This document shows, one piece after another, positions 48,581 to 59,073 of a DNA stretch of 64,000 nt (its first letter is position 1; each line of letters begins with the position of its first letter). Both the position numbers and the translations under genes were made by a program. Below the pieces are notes generated by a model. It made no database searches. It was not told the origin of the DNA and saw only the letters and a program-made list of their open reading frames with translations. Source of the stretch: Prochlorococcus sp. AG-436-C13 (GTDB taxonomy: Bacteria; Cyanobacteriota; Cyanobacteriia; PCC-6307; Cyanobiaceae); assembly GCA_003212695.1 (NCBI GenBank), contig QCPC01000006.1, positions 1-64,000 of the forward strand, in the 5' to 3' direction.

Positions 48581-49369
48581 ATGGCAAATAAAACTAAATT
48601 ATCACTTCAAAATGTTTCCATAAGTTATAACGAACAAGTAGCAGTAAAAAATGTTTATCTTAAAATAGCATCTGGAAAAGTTACGTCTCTCATCGGTCCC
48701 TCTGGTTGTGGAAAATCTACAATACTAAGGTCAATAAACAGAATGAATGAATTAATCCCTAACTGCAAATTAACTGGTCGAATACTTTATGACGGACAAG
48801 ATATTTATGATCCCAAGATAGATCCTGTAGAAGTGAGAAGAAGAATTGGAATGGTATTTCAACAACCAAATCCATTTCCAAAAAGTATTTATGAGAACAT
48901 AGCTTTTGGTGCAAGAGTTAATGGATATACAGGTAATATGGATGAATTAGTTGAGAACTCACTAAAGAAAGCTGCCGTTTGGGAAGATTGCAAAGATAAA
49001 TTAAAAGAAAGCGGATATAGTTTATCTGGAGGCCAACAACAAAGACTATGTATAGCCAGAACAATAGCTATAGAACCAGACGTGATTTTAATGGATGAAC
49101 CATGTTCAGCATTAGATCCCATATCTACTCTTAAAATAGAAGAGACAATTCATCAACTGAAGAAGTCATTTACGATAATAATAGTTACTCATAATATGCA
49201 ACAAGCACTCAGAGTTAGTGACTTTACGGCTTTTTTCAATGCTGAACCTACACAGGATAAATTAGGAGGGAAAATAGGATATTTAGTAGAAGTAAATTCT
49301 ACAGATAAAATATTTAAGAACCCATTGCAAAAAGAGACTAAAGATTATATTTCAGGTAAATTTGGATAA
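48581..49369 (+). CDS. pstB: Phosphate ABC transporter ATP-binding protein PstB
   Basis: ATPase that powers phosphate import with PstC and PstA. Walker A is GPSGCGKST at residues 39-47, the Q-loop is VFQQPNPFP, the ABC signature is LSGGQQQRL at 148-156, and Walker B with catalytic glutamate is VILMDEP at 168-174. [14 protein letters not shown] holds the switch histidine. At 262 residues it is full length. A tRNA-Ser gene follows on the opposite strand. Confidence 0.97.
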   Translation: MANKTKLSLQNVSISYNEQVAVKNVYLKIASGKVTSLIGPSGCGKSTILRSINRMNELIPNCKLTGRILYDGQDIYDPKIDPVEVRRRIGMVFQQPNPFPKSIYENIAFGARVNGYTGNMDELVENSLKKAAVWEDCKDKLKESGYSLSGGQQQRLCIARTIAIEPDVILMDEPCSALDPISTLKIEETIHQLKKSFTIIIVTHNMQQALRVSDFTAFFNAEPTQDKLGGKIGYLVEVNSTDKIFKNPLQKETKDYISGKFG

Positions 49370-49393
49370 GTTAAAAGCGTAAAGAATTAAAAA

Positions 49394-49480
49394 CGGAGAG
49401 AGAGGGATTCGAACCCTCGATAGAGTTGCCCCTATACAGCATTTCCAGTGCTGCGCCATCGACCACTCGGCCACCTCTCC
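49394..49480 (-). tRNA. tRNA-Ser (GGA)
   Basis: An 87-base class II tRNA reads on the minus strand: acceptor GGAGAGG pairing with TCTCTCC (one G-U pair), anticodon loop CTGGAAA giving anticodon GGA, an extended variable arm, T arm with TTCGAAT, and discriminator G as expected for serine. It decodes TCC and TCT codons. CCA is not encoded. Confidence 0.96.
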
Positions 49481-49570
49481 TTGAATATTTAAGGATCTTG
49501 ATAAATCTAGCAGGGAATTAAGAACATTAAAATATAAGATTATGAGAACAGTACCTAATTAAGCATTAAA

Positions 49571-50428
49571 ATGTATACGCTTATCTGCGAGGAATCTAGA
49601 AAAAATTCTGGGGTGTCCCAAAAAGAAATAGAAACATATATAGAAATTGCTAAGAATGCGGCCTCTAAAGGTGGAGCTGTTTTGATGAGAAATTACTGCA
49701 AAATAAATACTATAAACAACAAGTCATTTGATGGAGATCTAATAACAAATGCTGATATAGAAGCTGAGAATAATATTGTTTCATACCTAAAAAAGGAAAC
49801 ACCTCATATTGGAATATTTGCAGAAGAAGGAGGAATTTCTGGACCACAAAGTGATTTATCCTGGTGCATAGATCCACTCGATGGGACGACTAATTTTGCT
49901 CATGGATATCCTTTTTTTGCAACATCAATAGGATTGACATGGAAAAACAAAGCTATTTTAGGAGCTATTTCCGTTCCATTTTTCAATGAGAATTACTGGG
50001 CAGCACCTGGTATAGGATCATTCTGCAATTCAACAAAAATAAGTGTATCTAAGTCAAAAAAACTAAAGGATTCATTGCTAGTTACTGGTTTTGCATATGA
50101 TAGACATACTATTTTAGACAATAACTATTCAGAGTTTTGTTGGTTAACTCATAGAACTAGAGGTGTAAGAAGAGCTGGTGCTGCAGCTGTTGACATGGCG
50201 TTTGTTGCAATTGGTAGAGTAGATGGATACTGGGAAAGAGGATTGTCTCCCTGGGATCTTGCTGCAGGTATTCCTATTGTCGAATTAGCTGGTGGTGTGA
50301 TTGGGGATTATAAAAAGGGTAAATTTAATCTTAGTGAGGGTAGAATAATAGCTTCAAATCCATTTATCCAAAAAGAGCTTTTAGCAGAATTAAGTAAAGT
50401 AAAACCCTTAGAATCAACAAACTATTAA
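49571..50428 (+). CDS. Inositol monophosphatase family protein (SuhB-like)
   Basis: Magnesium-dependent phosphatase of 285 residues. The metal-binding motifs are present in order: LITNADIEAE, FAEEGG, IDPLDGTTNFAHG and SPWDLAAGIPIVE. Family members hydrolyse myo-inositol phosphates, fructose bisphosphate or PAP, and cyanobacterial members are not well resolved, so the substrate is uncertain. It heads a plus-strand run with hisZ, ferredoxin, htpG and rpmB. Confidence 0.88.
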   Translation: MYTLICEESRKNSGVSQKEIETYIEIAKNAASKGGAVLMRNYCKINTINNKSFDGDLITNADIEAENNIVSYLKKETPHIGIFAEEGGISGPQSDLSWCIDPLDGTTNFAHGYPFFATSIGLTWKNKAILGAISVPFFNENYWAAPGIGSFCNSTKISVSKSKKLKDSLLVTGFAYDRHTILDNNYSEFCWLTHRTRGVRRAGAAAVDMAFVAIGRVDGYWERGLSPWDLAAGIPIVELAGGVIGDYKKGKFNLSEGRIIASNPFIQKELLAELSKVKPLESTNY

Positions 50429-50468
50429 TTTGAGAATTATTTAACTACTATCCTAAACCTATAATGTT

Positions 50469-51644
50469 ATGACGATACAACCAGCATTTGGCACAAAAGA
50501 TTTAAATCCGCAAGAGGTTCAAAAGAATAAATTAATAGGCTCAAAGCTGTCAAATTTGTATAGACTTTGGGGATATCTTGAAGTAAGTCCACCTAAAATA
50601 GAAAGACTGCAAACATTGATGGCTGGTGGTAGCATCTCAGCGAATGACATTGTGAAATTAGTTGCAGAAGAGCCCTTAGGATTAAGACCAGAAATGACTG
50701 TATCTATTGCAAGATCTTCAACAACAAGATTTGCTCATAAAGAGAGACCTTTAAGACTATGGTCATCTGGAACCGTATTTAAAAGTAAAAATGATTGCAA
50801 TGGAAAATATAAAATTGAGGAAAACATCAATAGCGGTGTAGAACTAATTGGATATTCTGGCATGGAAAGCGAAGTAGAGCTATTATATCTACTTCTAGAA
50901 TCCCATAACGCATTATCAATAAATAATATCGATGAATCTATTCTTCTAATAGGTCATTCAAATCTTTCTAAAATATTAACAGAAGATTTCGACTCAGATA
51001 AAAAAGAAAAGATTCAAAAGTACTTAGCTAATTATGACCTAATTAATATAGAAAATACAGATATTAAGGACATAACAAAAAAACAAATAAAAAAAATACT
51101 TAATAAAAGGGGTAATCCTTTTGATGTATTAGAAACAATGGAGTCAACCTATGGGAAAAGGAAAATATTTGAAGAACTAAAAAGACTCTTTGCAATAATT
51201 GTACCTATAGGAGAAAAGCATGGTATATCCATACAATTAGATCCTACATATCAATCACATTTCGATATATATACAGGCTTAATATTCGAATTAGTATGTA
51301 AAACAAAATACAATCCTATAACAATCGCTAGAGGAGGTAGATACGATAATTTGTTTAATATATTTGGTAAAGATAAAGCAATGGAATCTGGTGCTGGTTT
51401 CTCTTTTTCTATTGATAGAATTAATGAATTAATTAGAGGAGATGAATTTAATGACAGTAATGAAGACAAAGTACTTGTAGCTTACAGTAAGAAAAAAAGT
51501 TATGAAGAAGCTCTAGAAAAACAAATTGAGATACATAAAACAGGTAAAATTGCTATGGTTGAATTCATTCCATGCGAATCTAAAGAAGAGGCTTACAAAG
51601 TATCTCAGAGAAGAGGATTTAATAAATTAGAATGGATAAATTAA
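50469..51644 (+). CDS. hisZ: ATP phosphoribosyltransferase regulatory subunit HisZ
   Basis: A 391-residue paralogue of histidyl-tRNA synthetase lacking aminoacylation motifs, which forms a complex with short-form HisG in the first step of histidine synthesis. GTKDLNPQEVQKNKLIGSKL, LRPEMTVSIARSSTT and RPLRLWSSGTVFK correspond to the synthetase-like motifs, with the histidine-binding loops altered (ARGGRYDNLF, GAGFSFSIDRINEL). The anticodon-binding domain of HisS is missing. It lies between the inositol-phosphatase gene and a ferredoxin gene, 7 bases from the latter. Confidence 0.88.
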   Translation: MTIQPAFGTKDLNPQEVQKNKLIGSKLSNLYRLWGYLEVSPPKIERLQTLMAGGSISANDIVKLVAEEPLGLRPEMTVSIARSSTTRFAHKERPLRLWSSGTVFKSKNDCNGKYKIEENINSGVELIGYSGMESEVELLYLLLESHNALSINNIDESILLIGHSNLSKILTEDFDSDKKEKIQKYLANYDLINIENTDIKDITKKQIKKILNKRGNPFDVLETMESTYGKRKIFEELKRLFAIIVPIGEKHGISIQLDPTYQSHFDIYTGLIFELVCKTKYNPITIARGGRYDNLFNIFGKDKAMESGAGFSFSIDRINELIRGDEFNDSNEDKVLVAYSKKKSYEEALEKQIEIHKTGKIAMVEFIPCESKEEAYKVSQRRGFNKLEWIN

Positions 51645-51651
51645 CTTAATC

Positions 51652-51870
51652 ATGCCACATACTATAATTACTGAAAAGTGTGAAGGTATAGCTATATGTA
51701 AGAATGCTTGTCCAGTAGATTGTATAGAGCAGGCCTCAGGAAAGAATAAAAAAGGTACTAATTACTTTTATATTGATTTTAAAAGATGCATAGATTGTGG
51801 AGTATGTCTTGAAGTTTGTCCTATAAAAGGTGCTGTTATACCAGATGAAAGGCCAGACCTGCAAAAATAA
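51652..51870 (+). CDS. Small bacterial-type ferredoxin with two iron-sulfur clusters
   Basis: A 72-residue electron carrier. One cluster motif has C10, C16, C20 and C24 (spacing unusual at the first gap), and the second is CIDCGVCLEVCP with C46, C49, C52 and C56. This fits a 2[4Fe-4S] or [3Fe-4S][4Fe-4S] ferredoxin. A related ferredoxin-like fold is PsaC of photosystem I, but the loops and N-terminus here do not match PsaC. It follows hisZ by 7 bases. Confidence 0.88.
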   Translation: MPHTIITEKCEGIAICKNACPVDCIEQASGKNKKGTNYFYIDFKRCIDCGVCLEVCPIKGAVIPDERPDLQK

Positions 51871-51949
51871 ACTTATATAATTCTGTTCGGTCAATACACC
51901 ACATAAAAGAAATTATAATTATTAAAATAAAAGTAATTTAATAAATACC

Positions 51950-53854
51950 ATGACCTCAGTTGAAGAAGGACAAATTCAAATACATACAGAAAATATATTC
52001 CCTATTATAAAAAAGGCAGTTTACTCTGATCATGAAATATTCCTAAGAGAGCTTATAAGCAATGGAGTTGACGCTATAAGTAAACGAAGAATGGCTTCTA
52101 TCGCTGGAGATTGTGATGCTATTGAAGGAGAAGGTGATATAAAAATTACTATAAATAGAGAAGATCATTCACTTACTATTTCAGATAATGGTATAGGAAT
52201 GACATCTGATGAAATTAAAAAGTACATTAATCAGGTTGCATTCTCAAGTGCTGAAGAGTTCTTAAGAAAGTATGAGCAAAATAATGAAGGTATTATTGGT
52301 CATTTTGGTCTTGGATTTTATTCAAGTTTTATGGTTGCAAAAAACGTTGAGATTATAACCAAATCTGCAACAAAAGATAGTAAGGCTTATAAATGGAAAT
52401 GTGATGGCTCACCAAAATTTATACTAGAAGAAACTAATAAAGAAAACATAGGTACAGATGTTGTTCTTTATTTACTAGAAGAAGAAACTGAATACATAGA
52501 ACCTACAAGGATAAAGACATTAGTCAAGAAATACTGTGACTTCATGCCAGTAGATATAAAGCTATCTGATGAAATATTAAATAAAAAAAATCCACCTTGG
52601 AGAAAAAATCCAAGTGAAATGCAAGACAAGGATTATATAGATCTATATAAATACCTCTATCCATTTCAAGGTGATCCACTTCTTTGGATTCATCTAAATA
52701 CAGATTACCCATATAATCTACAGGGAATTTTATATTTCCCTAAAATGACTGGTAGGGCTGACTGGGAAAGTGGTGAAATAAAATTATATTGTAATCAGGT
52801 ATTTGTTAGTGATTCAATAAAAGAAGTTGTACCTAGATATCTATTACCACTTAGAGGAGTCATAGATTCTACTGATATACCTCTTAATGTAAGTAGGAGT
52901 GCTTTGCAGTCAGATAGGAAAGTAAGATCCATAGGAAATTTCATTTCAAAGAAAATAGCTTCCAAATTAAAAAACATAAAGAATGAAAATGACAAATTTT
53001 ATGCGGAAATATGGGAATCAATAGCTCCATTTATAAAAATAGGAGCAATGGAAGATGATAAATTTAGTGAACAAGTAGAAGATTTAATTATTTTTAGAAC
53101 TTGTAAATCTGACACTTTTACAGAAAATGAAAATATAATTAGTTATGAAGAAAATAATTTCACAACTATTAAGGATTATTTGAATAGAATCATATCTAAA
53201 GAGAATCAAAAGGTAATTTATTGTACTGATGAGATCTCACAATCTAATGCACTCAATTTATGGTTAACACAAGGCAATGAAGTATTAATGGCTGATACAG
53301 TAATAGATTCTCAATTTATTCCTTGGCTTGAGTCTAGAAATGAGAAATTAAATTTCCAAAGGGTAGACTCTGAAATTGACGACAATATGAAAGATGAATC
53401 TCCTGAATTAGAAGATATACAAGGAGAAAACAATTCGGAGATCTTGAGAGACATTATCAAGCATTCACTAGACAATGAAAAAGTTACTGTACAAGTAAAG
53501 TCATTAAAAGGAAATACAAGTATCCCAGCAATGATATTACTGCCTGAGCAGATGAGAAGAATAAATGATATTGGGGCTCTTATGGAACAAAAGTTACCAG
53601 GACTTCCCGAAAATCATGTTCTTTTAATCAACAAAAATCATCCAATAGTTTCGGGTTTAACTAAATTAAATAAAAGTTCAATTATTCTTGGCTCAGAAGG
53701 ATCAACTCATAATGAAAAGTTAATAAAAGAAATTTCATTACATCTTTACCAAATGGCTTGCTTAAGCACAGGTGGCATTGATCCAAAGGGAATGTCAGAT
53801 TTTCAGCAAAGAAATTCTGATCTTATAGGAACACTTATTGAAAAAATAATTTGA
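51950..53854 (+). CDS. htpG: Hsp90 chaperone HtpG
   Basis: ATP-dependent chaperone of 634 residues. The GHKL ATP-binding fold is visible in [17 protein letters not shown] with the catalytic glutamate and metal asparagine, [11 protein letters not shown], and [14 protein letters not shown]. The middle domain contains [18 protein letters not shown] with the conserved arginine. The C-terminal dimerisation domain follows a variable acidic region. Its stop lies in the reading frame just before rpmB. Confidence 0.96.
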   Translation: MTSVEEGQIQIHTENIFPIIKKAVYSDHEIFLRELISNGVDAISKRRMASIAGDCDAIEGEGDIKITINREDHSLTISDNGIGMTSDEIKKYINQVAFSSAEEFLRKYEQNNEGIIGHFGLGFYSSFMVAKNVEIITKSATKDSKAYKWKCDGSPKFILEETNKENIGTDVVLYLLEEETEYIEPTRIKTLVKKYCDFMPVDIKLSDEILNKKNPPWRKNPSEMQDKDYIDLYKYLYPFQGDPLLWIHLNTDYPYNLQGILYFPKMTGRADWESGEIKLYCNQVFVSDSIKEVVPRYLLPLRGVIDSTDIPLNVSRSALQSDRKVRSIGNFISKKIASKLKNIKNENDKFYAEIWESIAPFIKIGAMEDDKFSEQVEDLIIFRTCKSDTFTENENIISYEENNFTTIKDYLNRIISKENQKVIYCTDEISQSNALNLWLTQGNEVLMADTVIDSQFIPWLESRNEKLNFQRVDSEIDDNMKDESPELEDIQGENNSEILRDIIKHSLDNEKVTVQVKSLKGNTSIPAMILLPEQMRRINDIGALMEQKLPGLPENHVLLINKNHPIVSGLTKLNKSSIILGSEGSTHNEKLIKEISLHLYQMACLSTGGIDPKGMSDFQQRNSDLIGTLIEKII

Positions 53855-53898
53855 GAATACATTTGTTTGATAGAATGGAAATATCTACAGATATAAAA

Positions 53899-54135
53899 AT
53901 GTCCAGAGTTTGTGATTTATCAGGCACGAGAGCAAATAATGGAATGTCAGTAAGCCATTCACATATTCGCAACAAAAAGCTTCAACAGGCCAATCTTCAG
54001 AAACGCCGTTTATGGTGGGAGCAAGGGAATAAGTGGATAACAGCTAGAGTATCAACTCGTACACTCAAAACCATACAAAAGAAAGGTCTTGATTCATATG
54101 CTAAATCTCAGGGTATTAATTTAAATAAATTATGA
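53899..54135 (+). CDS. rpmB: 50S ribosomal protein L28
   Basis: A 78-residue large-subunit protein starting [20 protein letters not shown], which is characteristic of L28, followed by [18 protein letters not shown]. The ATG at 53899 is chosen for this reason; the open frame reaches back to the htpG stop, adding 16 residues with no family support. It lies 44 bases after htpG on the same strand. Confidence 0.96.
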   Translation: MSRVCDLSGTRANNGMSVSHSHIRNKKLQQANLQKRRLWWEQGNKWITARVSTRTLKTIQKKGLDSYAKSQGINLNKL

Positions 54136-54231
54136 TTGATCCTTATTAAAGACGTGCATATATTTTCATGAAAATCATCTATATTCAAATATATATGTTT
54201 TTATCAGGACCTGCGCAAATAAAGAAAACAT

Positions 54232-54303
54232 ATGCAAAGAGCTTTTTTGATAACAGTTATAGGCTTTTTAATTTGCTCAATCACCAATCATATTGATATA
54301 TAA
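54232..54303 (+). CDS. Possible 23-residue membrane peptide
   Basis: A short open frame gives MQRAFLITVIGFLICSITNH plus three residues, a single plausible membrane helix, ending 18 bases before the DUF2499 gene. I compared it from memory with small photosystem and cytochrome b6f subunits (petG, petL, petN, psbT, psbM, psaM) and found no match. Could be chance. Confidence 0.2.
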   Translation: MQRAFLITVIGFLICSITNHIDI

Positions 54304-54321
54304 AGTTTTCTTTTAATAATT

Positions 54322-54636
54322 ATGCACTCATTATCATTAGGAACTTGGTTTATACATATTTTAACAGTATTAGAATGGACATTAGCAATCATTCTAATAC
54401 TAAGGATATCTAAACAATCTTTTCAACATAGGAGCATTATTTTACTGTCCTTCGCAATGCTTCCAAATTTAGCCAGTGCAATGGCAGCTATAACATGGCA
54501 TATCTTTGACAATGACACTTCTCTTTATTCATTAGTTTATATACAGGCACTTCTTACCCTGCTTGGAAACACTACACTTGCTATTGCAACATGGCAAATA
54601 GCAAAGAGAAAAGATAACTCAATAACTCAAACATGA
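54322..54636 (+). CDS. DUF2499 membrane protein
   Basis: A 104-residue membrane protein of the DUF2499 family found in cyanobacteria and plastids. The start MHSLSLGTWFIHILTVLEW is typical, followed by two further helices around residues 40-60 and 70-93. Function unknown. Its stop overlaps the start of the DUF3593 gene by four bases, and the two families commonly occur side by side, which suggests they act as a pair in the membrane. Confidence 0.85.
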   Translation: MHSLSLGTWFIHILTVLEWTLAIILILRISKQSFQHRSIILLSFAMLPNLASAMAAITWHIFDNDTSLYSLVYIQALLTLLGNTTLAIATWQIAKRKDNSITQT

Positions 54637-54947
54637 ACTACATCCTTCATTTATTTGACGGTCTAGATCCTGGTCCCTTGTTTGTCCTCTCTTTATTCCC
54701 TTACCTAGTATTTCTCTATTGGGCAAAGAAAACCAATTTAATTCCAAAAACATCTCTATGGGGATTTCGTTTAACACTTGCTTTCGTTGCTATCACAATC
54801 ATCCTTTCAATTATTGCAAAAGTAAATTATGGCAAAGAATTGACTGATATAGACGTATTGCATGGATCTGCCGAAGCATTTCTTGCTTTGAGTGATGGTC
54901 TTATAGTGCTTGGATTTGCTGGATTATTCAAAGAAACAGGTAAATAA
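54633..54947 (+). CDS. DUF3593 membrane protein
   Basis: A 104-residue membrane protein that overlaps the DUF2499 gene by four bases (ATGA). DGLDPGPLFVLSLFPYLVFLYW is the DUF3593 signature, followed by two helices around residues 45-62 and 82-98. Cyanobacteria-restricted, unknown function. The paired arrangement and proximity to psaK suggest thylakoid location; that is inference. Confidence 0.84.
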   Translation: MNYILHLFDGLDPGPLFVLSLFPYLVFLYWAKKTNLIPKTSLWGFRLTLAFVAITIILSIIAKVNYGKELTDIDVLHGSAEAFLALSDGLIVLGFAGLFKETGK

Positions 54948-55023
54948 CCTTTACGAGGTTCCTAAAGTTTGTGGTCAAATGTGCTTTATCAAGGAGAATA
55001 ATAATGTCGCTTTTAATGTGTTA

Positions 55024-55284
55024 ATGATTACAACGCTATTGGCTACTGCTGATCCAGCAACATTTCATTGGTCACCAAAATGTGCAGTCATAATGATTTT
55101 GTGCAATGTCCTTGCTTATGCCATAGCAAGAGCAAACATAGCAAAACCAAATGAAGGCTTTGAGATCCCTAATTCCAAGTACTTTGGCGGTTTAAGCCAC
55201 GCATCTGTAGTAGCAGCCAATTGTCTAGGGCATATTCTAGGAATTGGTTCTATCCTTGGTTTGGCCTCTAGAGGTATTCTTTAA
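55024..55284 (+). CDS. psaK: Photosystem I reaction centre subunit X, PsaK
   Basis: Small peripheral subunit of photosystem I that binds chlorophyll at the edge of the complex. From the ATG at 55024 it has 86 residues, with two membrane helices (SPKCAVIMILCNVLAYAIAR and SVVAANCLGHILGIGSILGL) and the conserved loop FGGLSHAS. An upstream GTG at 55018 is in frame; starts further upstream would overlap the DUF3593 gene and lack support. A hairpin with a T-run follows. Confidence 0.9.
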   Translation: MITTLLATADPATFHWSPKCAVIMILCNVLAYAIARANIAKPNEGFEIPNSKYFGGLSHASVVAANCLGHILGIGSILGLASRGIL

Positions 55285-55390
55285 AACCATAATTTTCTTG
55301 ATAAAGCCTAGTTCCTTTGGCTTTAATTTATTTAAGGAGTGAAAACTTCTAATTAAATCTAGGTATCCTAAAATAATATATTTAAAAATA

Positions 55391-55428
55391 AATATCTAAT
55401 TAATTGAGAAATTAACTAGATATTTTTT
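55391..55428 (+). terminator. Probable intrinsic terminator after psaK
   Basis: Stem 55391-55403 pairs with 55412-55424 (13 positions, one mismatch) around an 8-base loop and runs directly into TTTT on the plus strand. It lies between convergent psaK and dxs and could serve both directions. A second, smaller stem TAAAGCC/GGCTTTA is at 55302-55325. Confidence 0.65.
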
Positions 55429-55457
55429 ATTTATTATTATGTATTTGAGCTTTGATA

Positions 55458-57380
55458 TTAGTTATTGGTGTTACTAAATACCAAAGGATCTGACTTGTCT
55501 AGACTAAATCTTTTAACTATTTTTTCTGACATAAGAGTTGGTGTTAATCCTAATTTCTCTTTGCTTTGCTGAGGGCTGGCATGATCTACCAACTGATCAG
55601 GAATACCAATTCTTAAAGAAGATACTTTGATATCCTGGTCTGAAAGTGACTCTATAATTGCAGATCCAAAACCACCCAATAAAGTACCTTCTTCCATAGT
55701 TACAACCTTGCCTATTCTCCGAGCCAAAGGATGTATTAAAGCCTGATCCAATGGACGAAGAAAGCGAGCATTTATAACGGTAGAATTAATTCCTAACTCT
55801 TTTAATAATAATGCAGTTTTTTCTGCTGGATAAACCATTGCGCCATAAGCAATAATTAACAAATCATCTCCTTCACAAATAATTTCTCCACGTCCAATTT
55901 TTATAGGATCCCAACCCTCTTCCATTAAAGTTACGCCTTCGCCTGAACCTCTTGGAATTCTTAAAGCAGTTGGACCATCATGATTTAGACAAGTTATAAG
56001 CATTCTCTGTAGCTCGCCTTCATCCTTAGGTGCCATAACTGTGAAATTAGGAACAGACCTCAAATAACTAATGTCATATTGTCCTTGATGAGTAGGTCCA
56101 TCTGCTCCTACTATCCCTGCCCTATCCAAAACGAATGTTACAGGTAATTTTTGAATACCTACATCATGTATTAATTGGTCGTATGCCCTTTGAAGAAAAG
56201 TACTGTAAATGGCACATACTGGTCTTAGACCTTCACATGCCATTCCTGCAGCAAGAGTTACGGCGTGTTGTTCAGCTATACCAACATCTATATATTGATC
56301 AGGTATTGCCTTTTGTAAAAGGTCAAGACCTGTTCCTGTTGCCATAGCGGCTGTAATCCCAACAACCTTACTATTTTGTTCACATAATTTGACAAGTGTT
56401 TGGCCAAATACCTTGCTATAACTTGGCGGTTTGGGAGTCTTTGATGGTATTGACTTACCAGTAGTTAAATCAAAGGCTGATTGAGCATGGTATCCAACTT
56501 GATCAGCCTCAGCATATGGATATCCTTTACCCTTAGTTGTCGAGACATGAACTAGAACAGGTCCACCTACTCTATGAGCAGCCTGAAATGTTTTGATCAT
56601 TTGAGATATATCATGGCCGTCAATTGGCCCCATATAAGTAAAACCAAGCTCTTCAAAAACTGCACCAACTTTAGGAACAGCAAGTCTCTTTACACTTCCA
56701 GTCAATGATTTTATTTCTTGAGGCATATCATTACCCAAAAAAGGCAAATGCCTGACACTCTCTTGAACGCTGTCAGAAATAAACTGCATAGGAGCGCTAT
56801 GCCTCATACGATTTAAATATGTGGACAAGGCTCCTACTGGAGGAGAAATTGACATGTCATTGTCATTCAAAACAACTAAAAAGGGAGTATTTGGAAGATG
56901 ACCTGCATGATTTATTGCTTCTAAAGCCATTCCACCAGTTAATGCACCATCTCCTATTACAGCAACACATTTAAAATCTTGTCCTTTTCGATCTCTTGCT
57001 ATCGCCATTCCAAGTGCAGATGATATTGAGGTACTTGCATGACCTGCACCGAAATGATCAAATTTACTTTCAGAACGCTTTAAATAACCTGCAACGCCAT
57101 GCTGTTGTCTTAAGGAATCAAAGTTTTCATAACGACCTGTTAGTAATTTATGAGGATATGCCTGATGTCCTACATCCCAAACAACTTTATCAATATCTAA
57201 GTCTAAAGTCTGATAGAGAGCAATGGTTAATTCAACAACTCCCAGACCAGGGCCTAAATGTCCACCACTAGTTGAGACAACCTGAAGATGTCTTTCTCTT
57301 ATTTGGCAAGCTATATCTTCTAGCTGTGCTGTATTCAAGCCATGCAATTGATTAGGATGGCTTATATCGCTCAGACGCAT
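55458..57380 (-). CDS. dxs: 1-deoxy-D-xylulose-5-phosphate synthase
   Basis: Thiamine-diphosphate enzyme that starts the MEP route to isoprenoids (carotenoids, phytol, quinones). The 640-residue protein shows [19 protein letters not shown] with the ThDP/Mg site, [14 protein letters not shown], the C-terminal transketolase-type [12 protein letters not shown] and [15 protein letters not shown], and LLGGFGSAI near the end. Full length. Its promoter should lie in the divergent gap to ilvA. Confidence 0.97.
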   Translation of the reverse strand: MRLSDISHPNQLHGLNTAQLEDIACQIRERHLQVVSTSGGHLGPGLGVVELTIALYQTLDLDIDKVVWDVGHQAYPHKLLTGRYENFDSLRQQHGVAGYLKRSESKFDHFGAGHASTSISSALGMAIARDRKGQDFKCVAVIGDGALTGGMALEAINHAGHLPNTPFLVVLNDNDMSISPPVGALSTYLNRMRHSAPMQFISDSVQESVRHLPFLGNDMPQEIKSLTGSVKRLAVPKVGAVFEELGFTYMGPIDGHDISQMIKTFQAAHRVGGPVLVHVSTTKGKGYPYAEADQVGYHAQSAFDLTTGKSIPSKTPKPPSYSKVFGQTLVKLCEQNSKVVGITAAMATGTGLDLLQKAIPDQYIDVGIAEQHAVTLAAGMACEGLRPVCAIYSTFLQRAYDQLIHDVGIQKLPVTFVLDRAGIVGADGPTHQGQYDISYLRSVPNFTVMAPKDEGELQRMLITCLNHDGPTALRIPRGSGEGVTLMEEGWDPIKIGRGEIICEGDDLLIIAYGAMVYPAEKTALLLKELGINSTVINARFLRPLDQALIHPLARRIGKVVTMEEGTLLGGFGSAIIESLSDQDIKVSSLRIGIPDQLVDHASPQQSKEKLGLTPTLMSEKIVKRFSLDKSDPLVFSNTNN

Positions 57381-57494
57381 AAACCGTTTGAGTTGTTTAT
57401 ATGAATCTAAAGCTTTTTAAGCCATTTAGAAAATAAATTGCTTTTAAAAAAGAAAATTAAAAACAATTATTCAAAAAACTGCCAGAATCAAAAT

Positions 57495-59033
57495 ATGAAG
57501 GACTATTTACATAAAATCCTTAGAGCTCGTGTCTACGATGTCGCTGTCGAGTCCCCCTTAGACAAAGGGGAGAAGCTAAGCAATAAATTAAATAATACTG
57601 TATGGCTGAAAAGAGAGGACCTCCAGCCTGTTTTTTCTTTTAAATTAAGAGGTGCATATAACAGGATGTCCCACCTTTCAGAAGAACAATTAAGTAAAGG
57701 GGTAATCACATCAAGTGCAGGCAACCATGCTCAAGGTGTTGCACTAAGCGCTTCAACTCTTAGTTGTAGAGCAGTCATAGTTATGCCAATAACTACCCCC
57801 CCAGTAAAAATAGAAGCAGTTCGTTCTTTTAATGCTGAGGTAGTTCTTCATGGTGAAACTTATGATGAAGCTTATCTTGAGGCTTTGAGACTAAGTAAAA
57901 AAGAGCAATTAGTTTTTATTCATCCGTTTGATGATCCCGAAGTTATTGCAGGGCAAGGAACCATAGGTATTGAGATACTGCGTCAATTAGAAGAACCGCC
58001 AAATGTAATTTATATTGCAGTTGGTGGAGGTGGACTTATAGCAGGAATAGCAACATATGTAAAAAGTTTATGGCCTCAAGTAACTGTAATAGGAGTGGAA
58101 CCAGAAGATGCATGTGCTATGTCAAAATCACTAGAAGCAGAAAAAATAATAGAATTACCACATGTTGGATTGTTCGCTGATGGTGTTGCTGTCAAAAGAA
58201 TAGGCCAATTAACATTTAATTTAGCTCAAAAATATGTTGATAACATGATTACTGTAAATACTGACGAAATATGTGCAGCTATAAAAGATTTTTATGAAGA
58301 TACAAGATCAATTCTAGAACCAGCAGGTGCACTTTCGATCGCGGGCTTAAAGAAAGATGTTTATAAAAGAAACCTACAAAATAAAAGTCTTGTAGCAATA
58401 ACTTGCGGAGCAAATATGAATTTCGAAAGACTTAGATTTGTAGCAGAAAGAGCAGTCCTTGGAGAAGAAAAAGAAGCTATGATTGCTATAGAAATACCAG
58501 AAAGAGCAGGAAGTCTCAGGCACTTATGTAAGTTTTTGGGTAATAGGAATGTTACAGAATTTAGTTACCGTATGTCTCAAACTAGTAACGCACATATATT
58601 TTTAGGAGTTGAAGTAGATAACAAGTCTGACCGCTTTTCATTTATTGAGAATATTAATAAAAATGGATTTAAATCAATAGACCTAAGTGATGATGAATTA
58701 TCTAAAATTCATTTAAGACATATGGTTGGTGGAAGATTGCCTTTGACCAATGAATTCTCTCCAACAAAATACAAAGAACTTCTTTATAGATTTGAATTTC
58801 CAGAACGACCAGGAGCCTTAATAAAATTCCTTGATGCGATGAGAGCTGATTGGACAATTAGCATCTTTCATTACAGAAACCACGGAGCAGATATAGGGAG
58901 AATTGTAATAGGTGTGCTAGTAGACATTAATGACATGAATCCATGGCAAGATTTCCTAAATGATATTGGCTATAAAAACACTGAAGAGACAGACAATCCG
59001 GCATATAAAATGTTTCTAGGTGCACAACCTTAA
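57495..59033 (+). CDS. ilvA: Threonine ammonia-lyase (biosynthetic)
   Basis: PLP enzyme that deaminates threonine to 2-oxobutanoate for isoleucine synthesis. I start at the ATG at 57495 because the family core follows directly; an in-frame TTG at 57438 is an unlikely alternative. The pyridoxal lysine is K50 in FSFKLRGAYNRM, the phosphate loop is GGGGLIAGIA, and SSAGNHAQG is the asparagine loop. Two ACT-like regulatory domains follow from about residue 330, as in the feedback-inhibited form. Total 512 residues. Confidence 0.96.
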   Translation: MKDYLHKILRARVYDVAVESPLDKGEKLSNKLNNTVWLKREDLQPVFSFKLRGAYNRMSHLSEEQLSKGVITSSAGNHAQGVALSASTLSCRAVIVMPITTPPVKIEAVRSFNAEVVLHGETYDEAYLEALRLSKKEQLVFIHPFDDPEVIAGQGTIGIEILRQLEEPPNVIYIAVGGGGLIAGIATYVKSLWPQVTVIGVEPEDACAMSKSLEAEKIIELPHVGLFADGVAVKRIGQLTFNLAQKYVDNMITVNTDEICAAIKDFYEDTRSILEPAGALSIAGLKKDVYKRNLQNKSLVAITCGANMNFERLRFVAERAVLGEEKEAMIAIEIPERAGSLRHLCKFLGNRNVTEFSYRMSQTSNAHIFLGVEVDNKSDRFSFIENINKNGFKSIDLSDDELSKIHLRHMVGGRLPLTNEFSPTKYKELLYRFEFPERPGALIKFLDAMRADWTISIFHYRNHGADIGRIVIGVLVDINDMNPWQDFLNDIGYKNTEETDNPAYKMFLGAQP

Positions 59034-59073
59034 GAAGCACGGTAATTTAATGAATAGATATGCTTAGCTAGCT

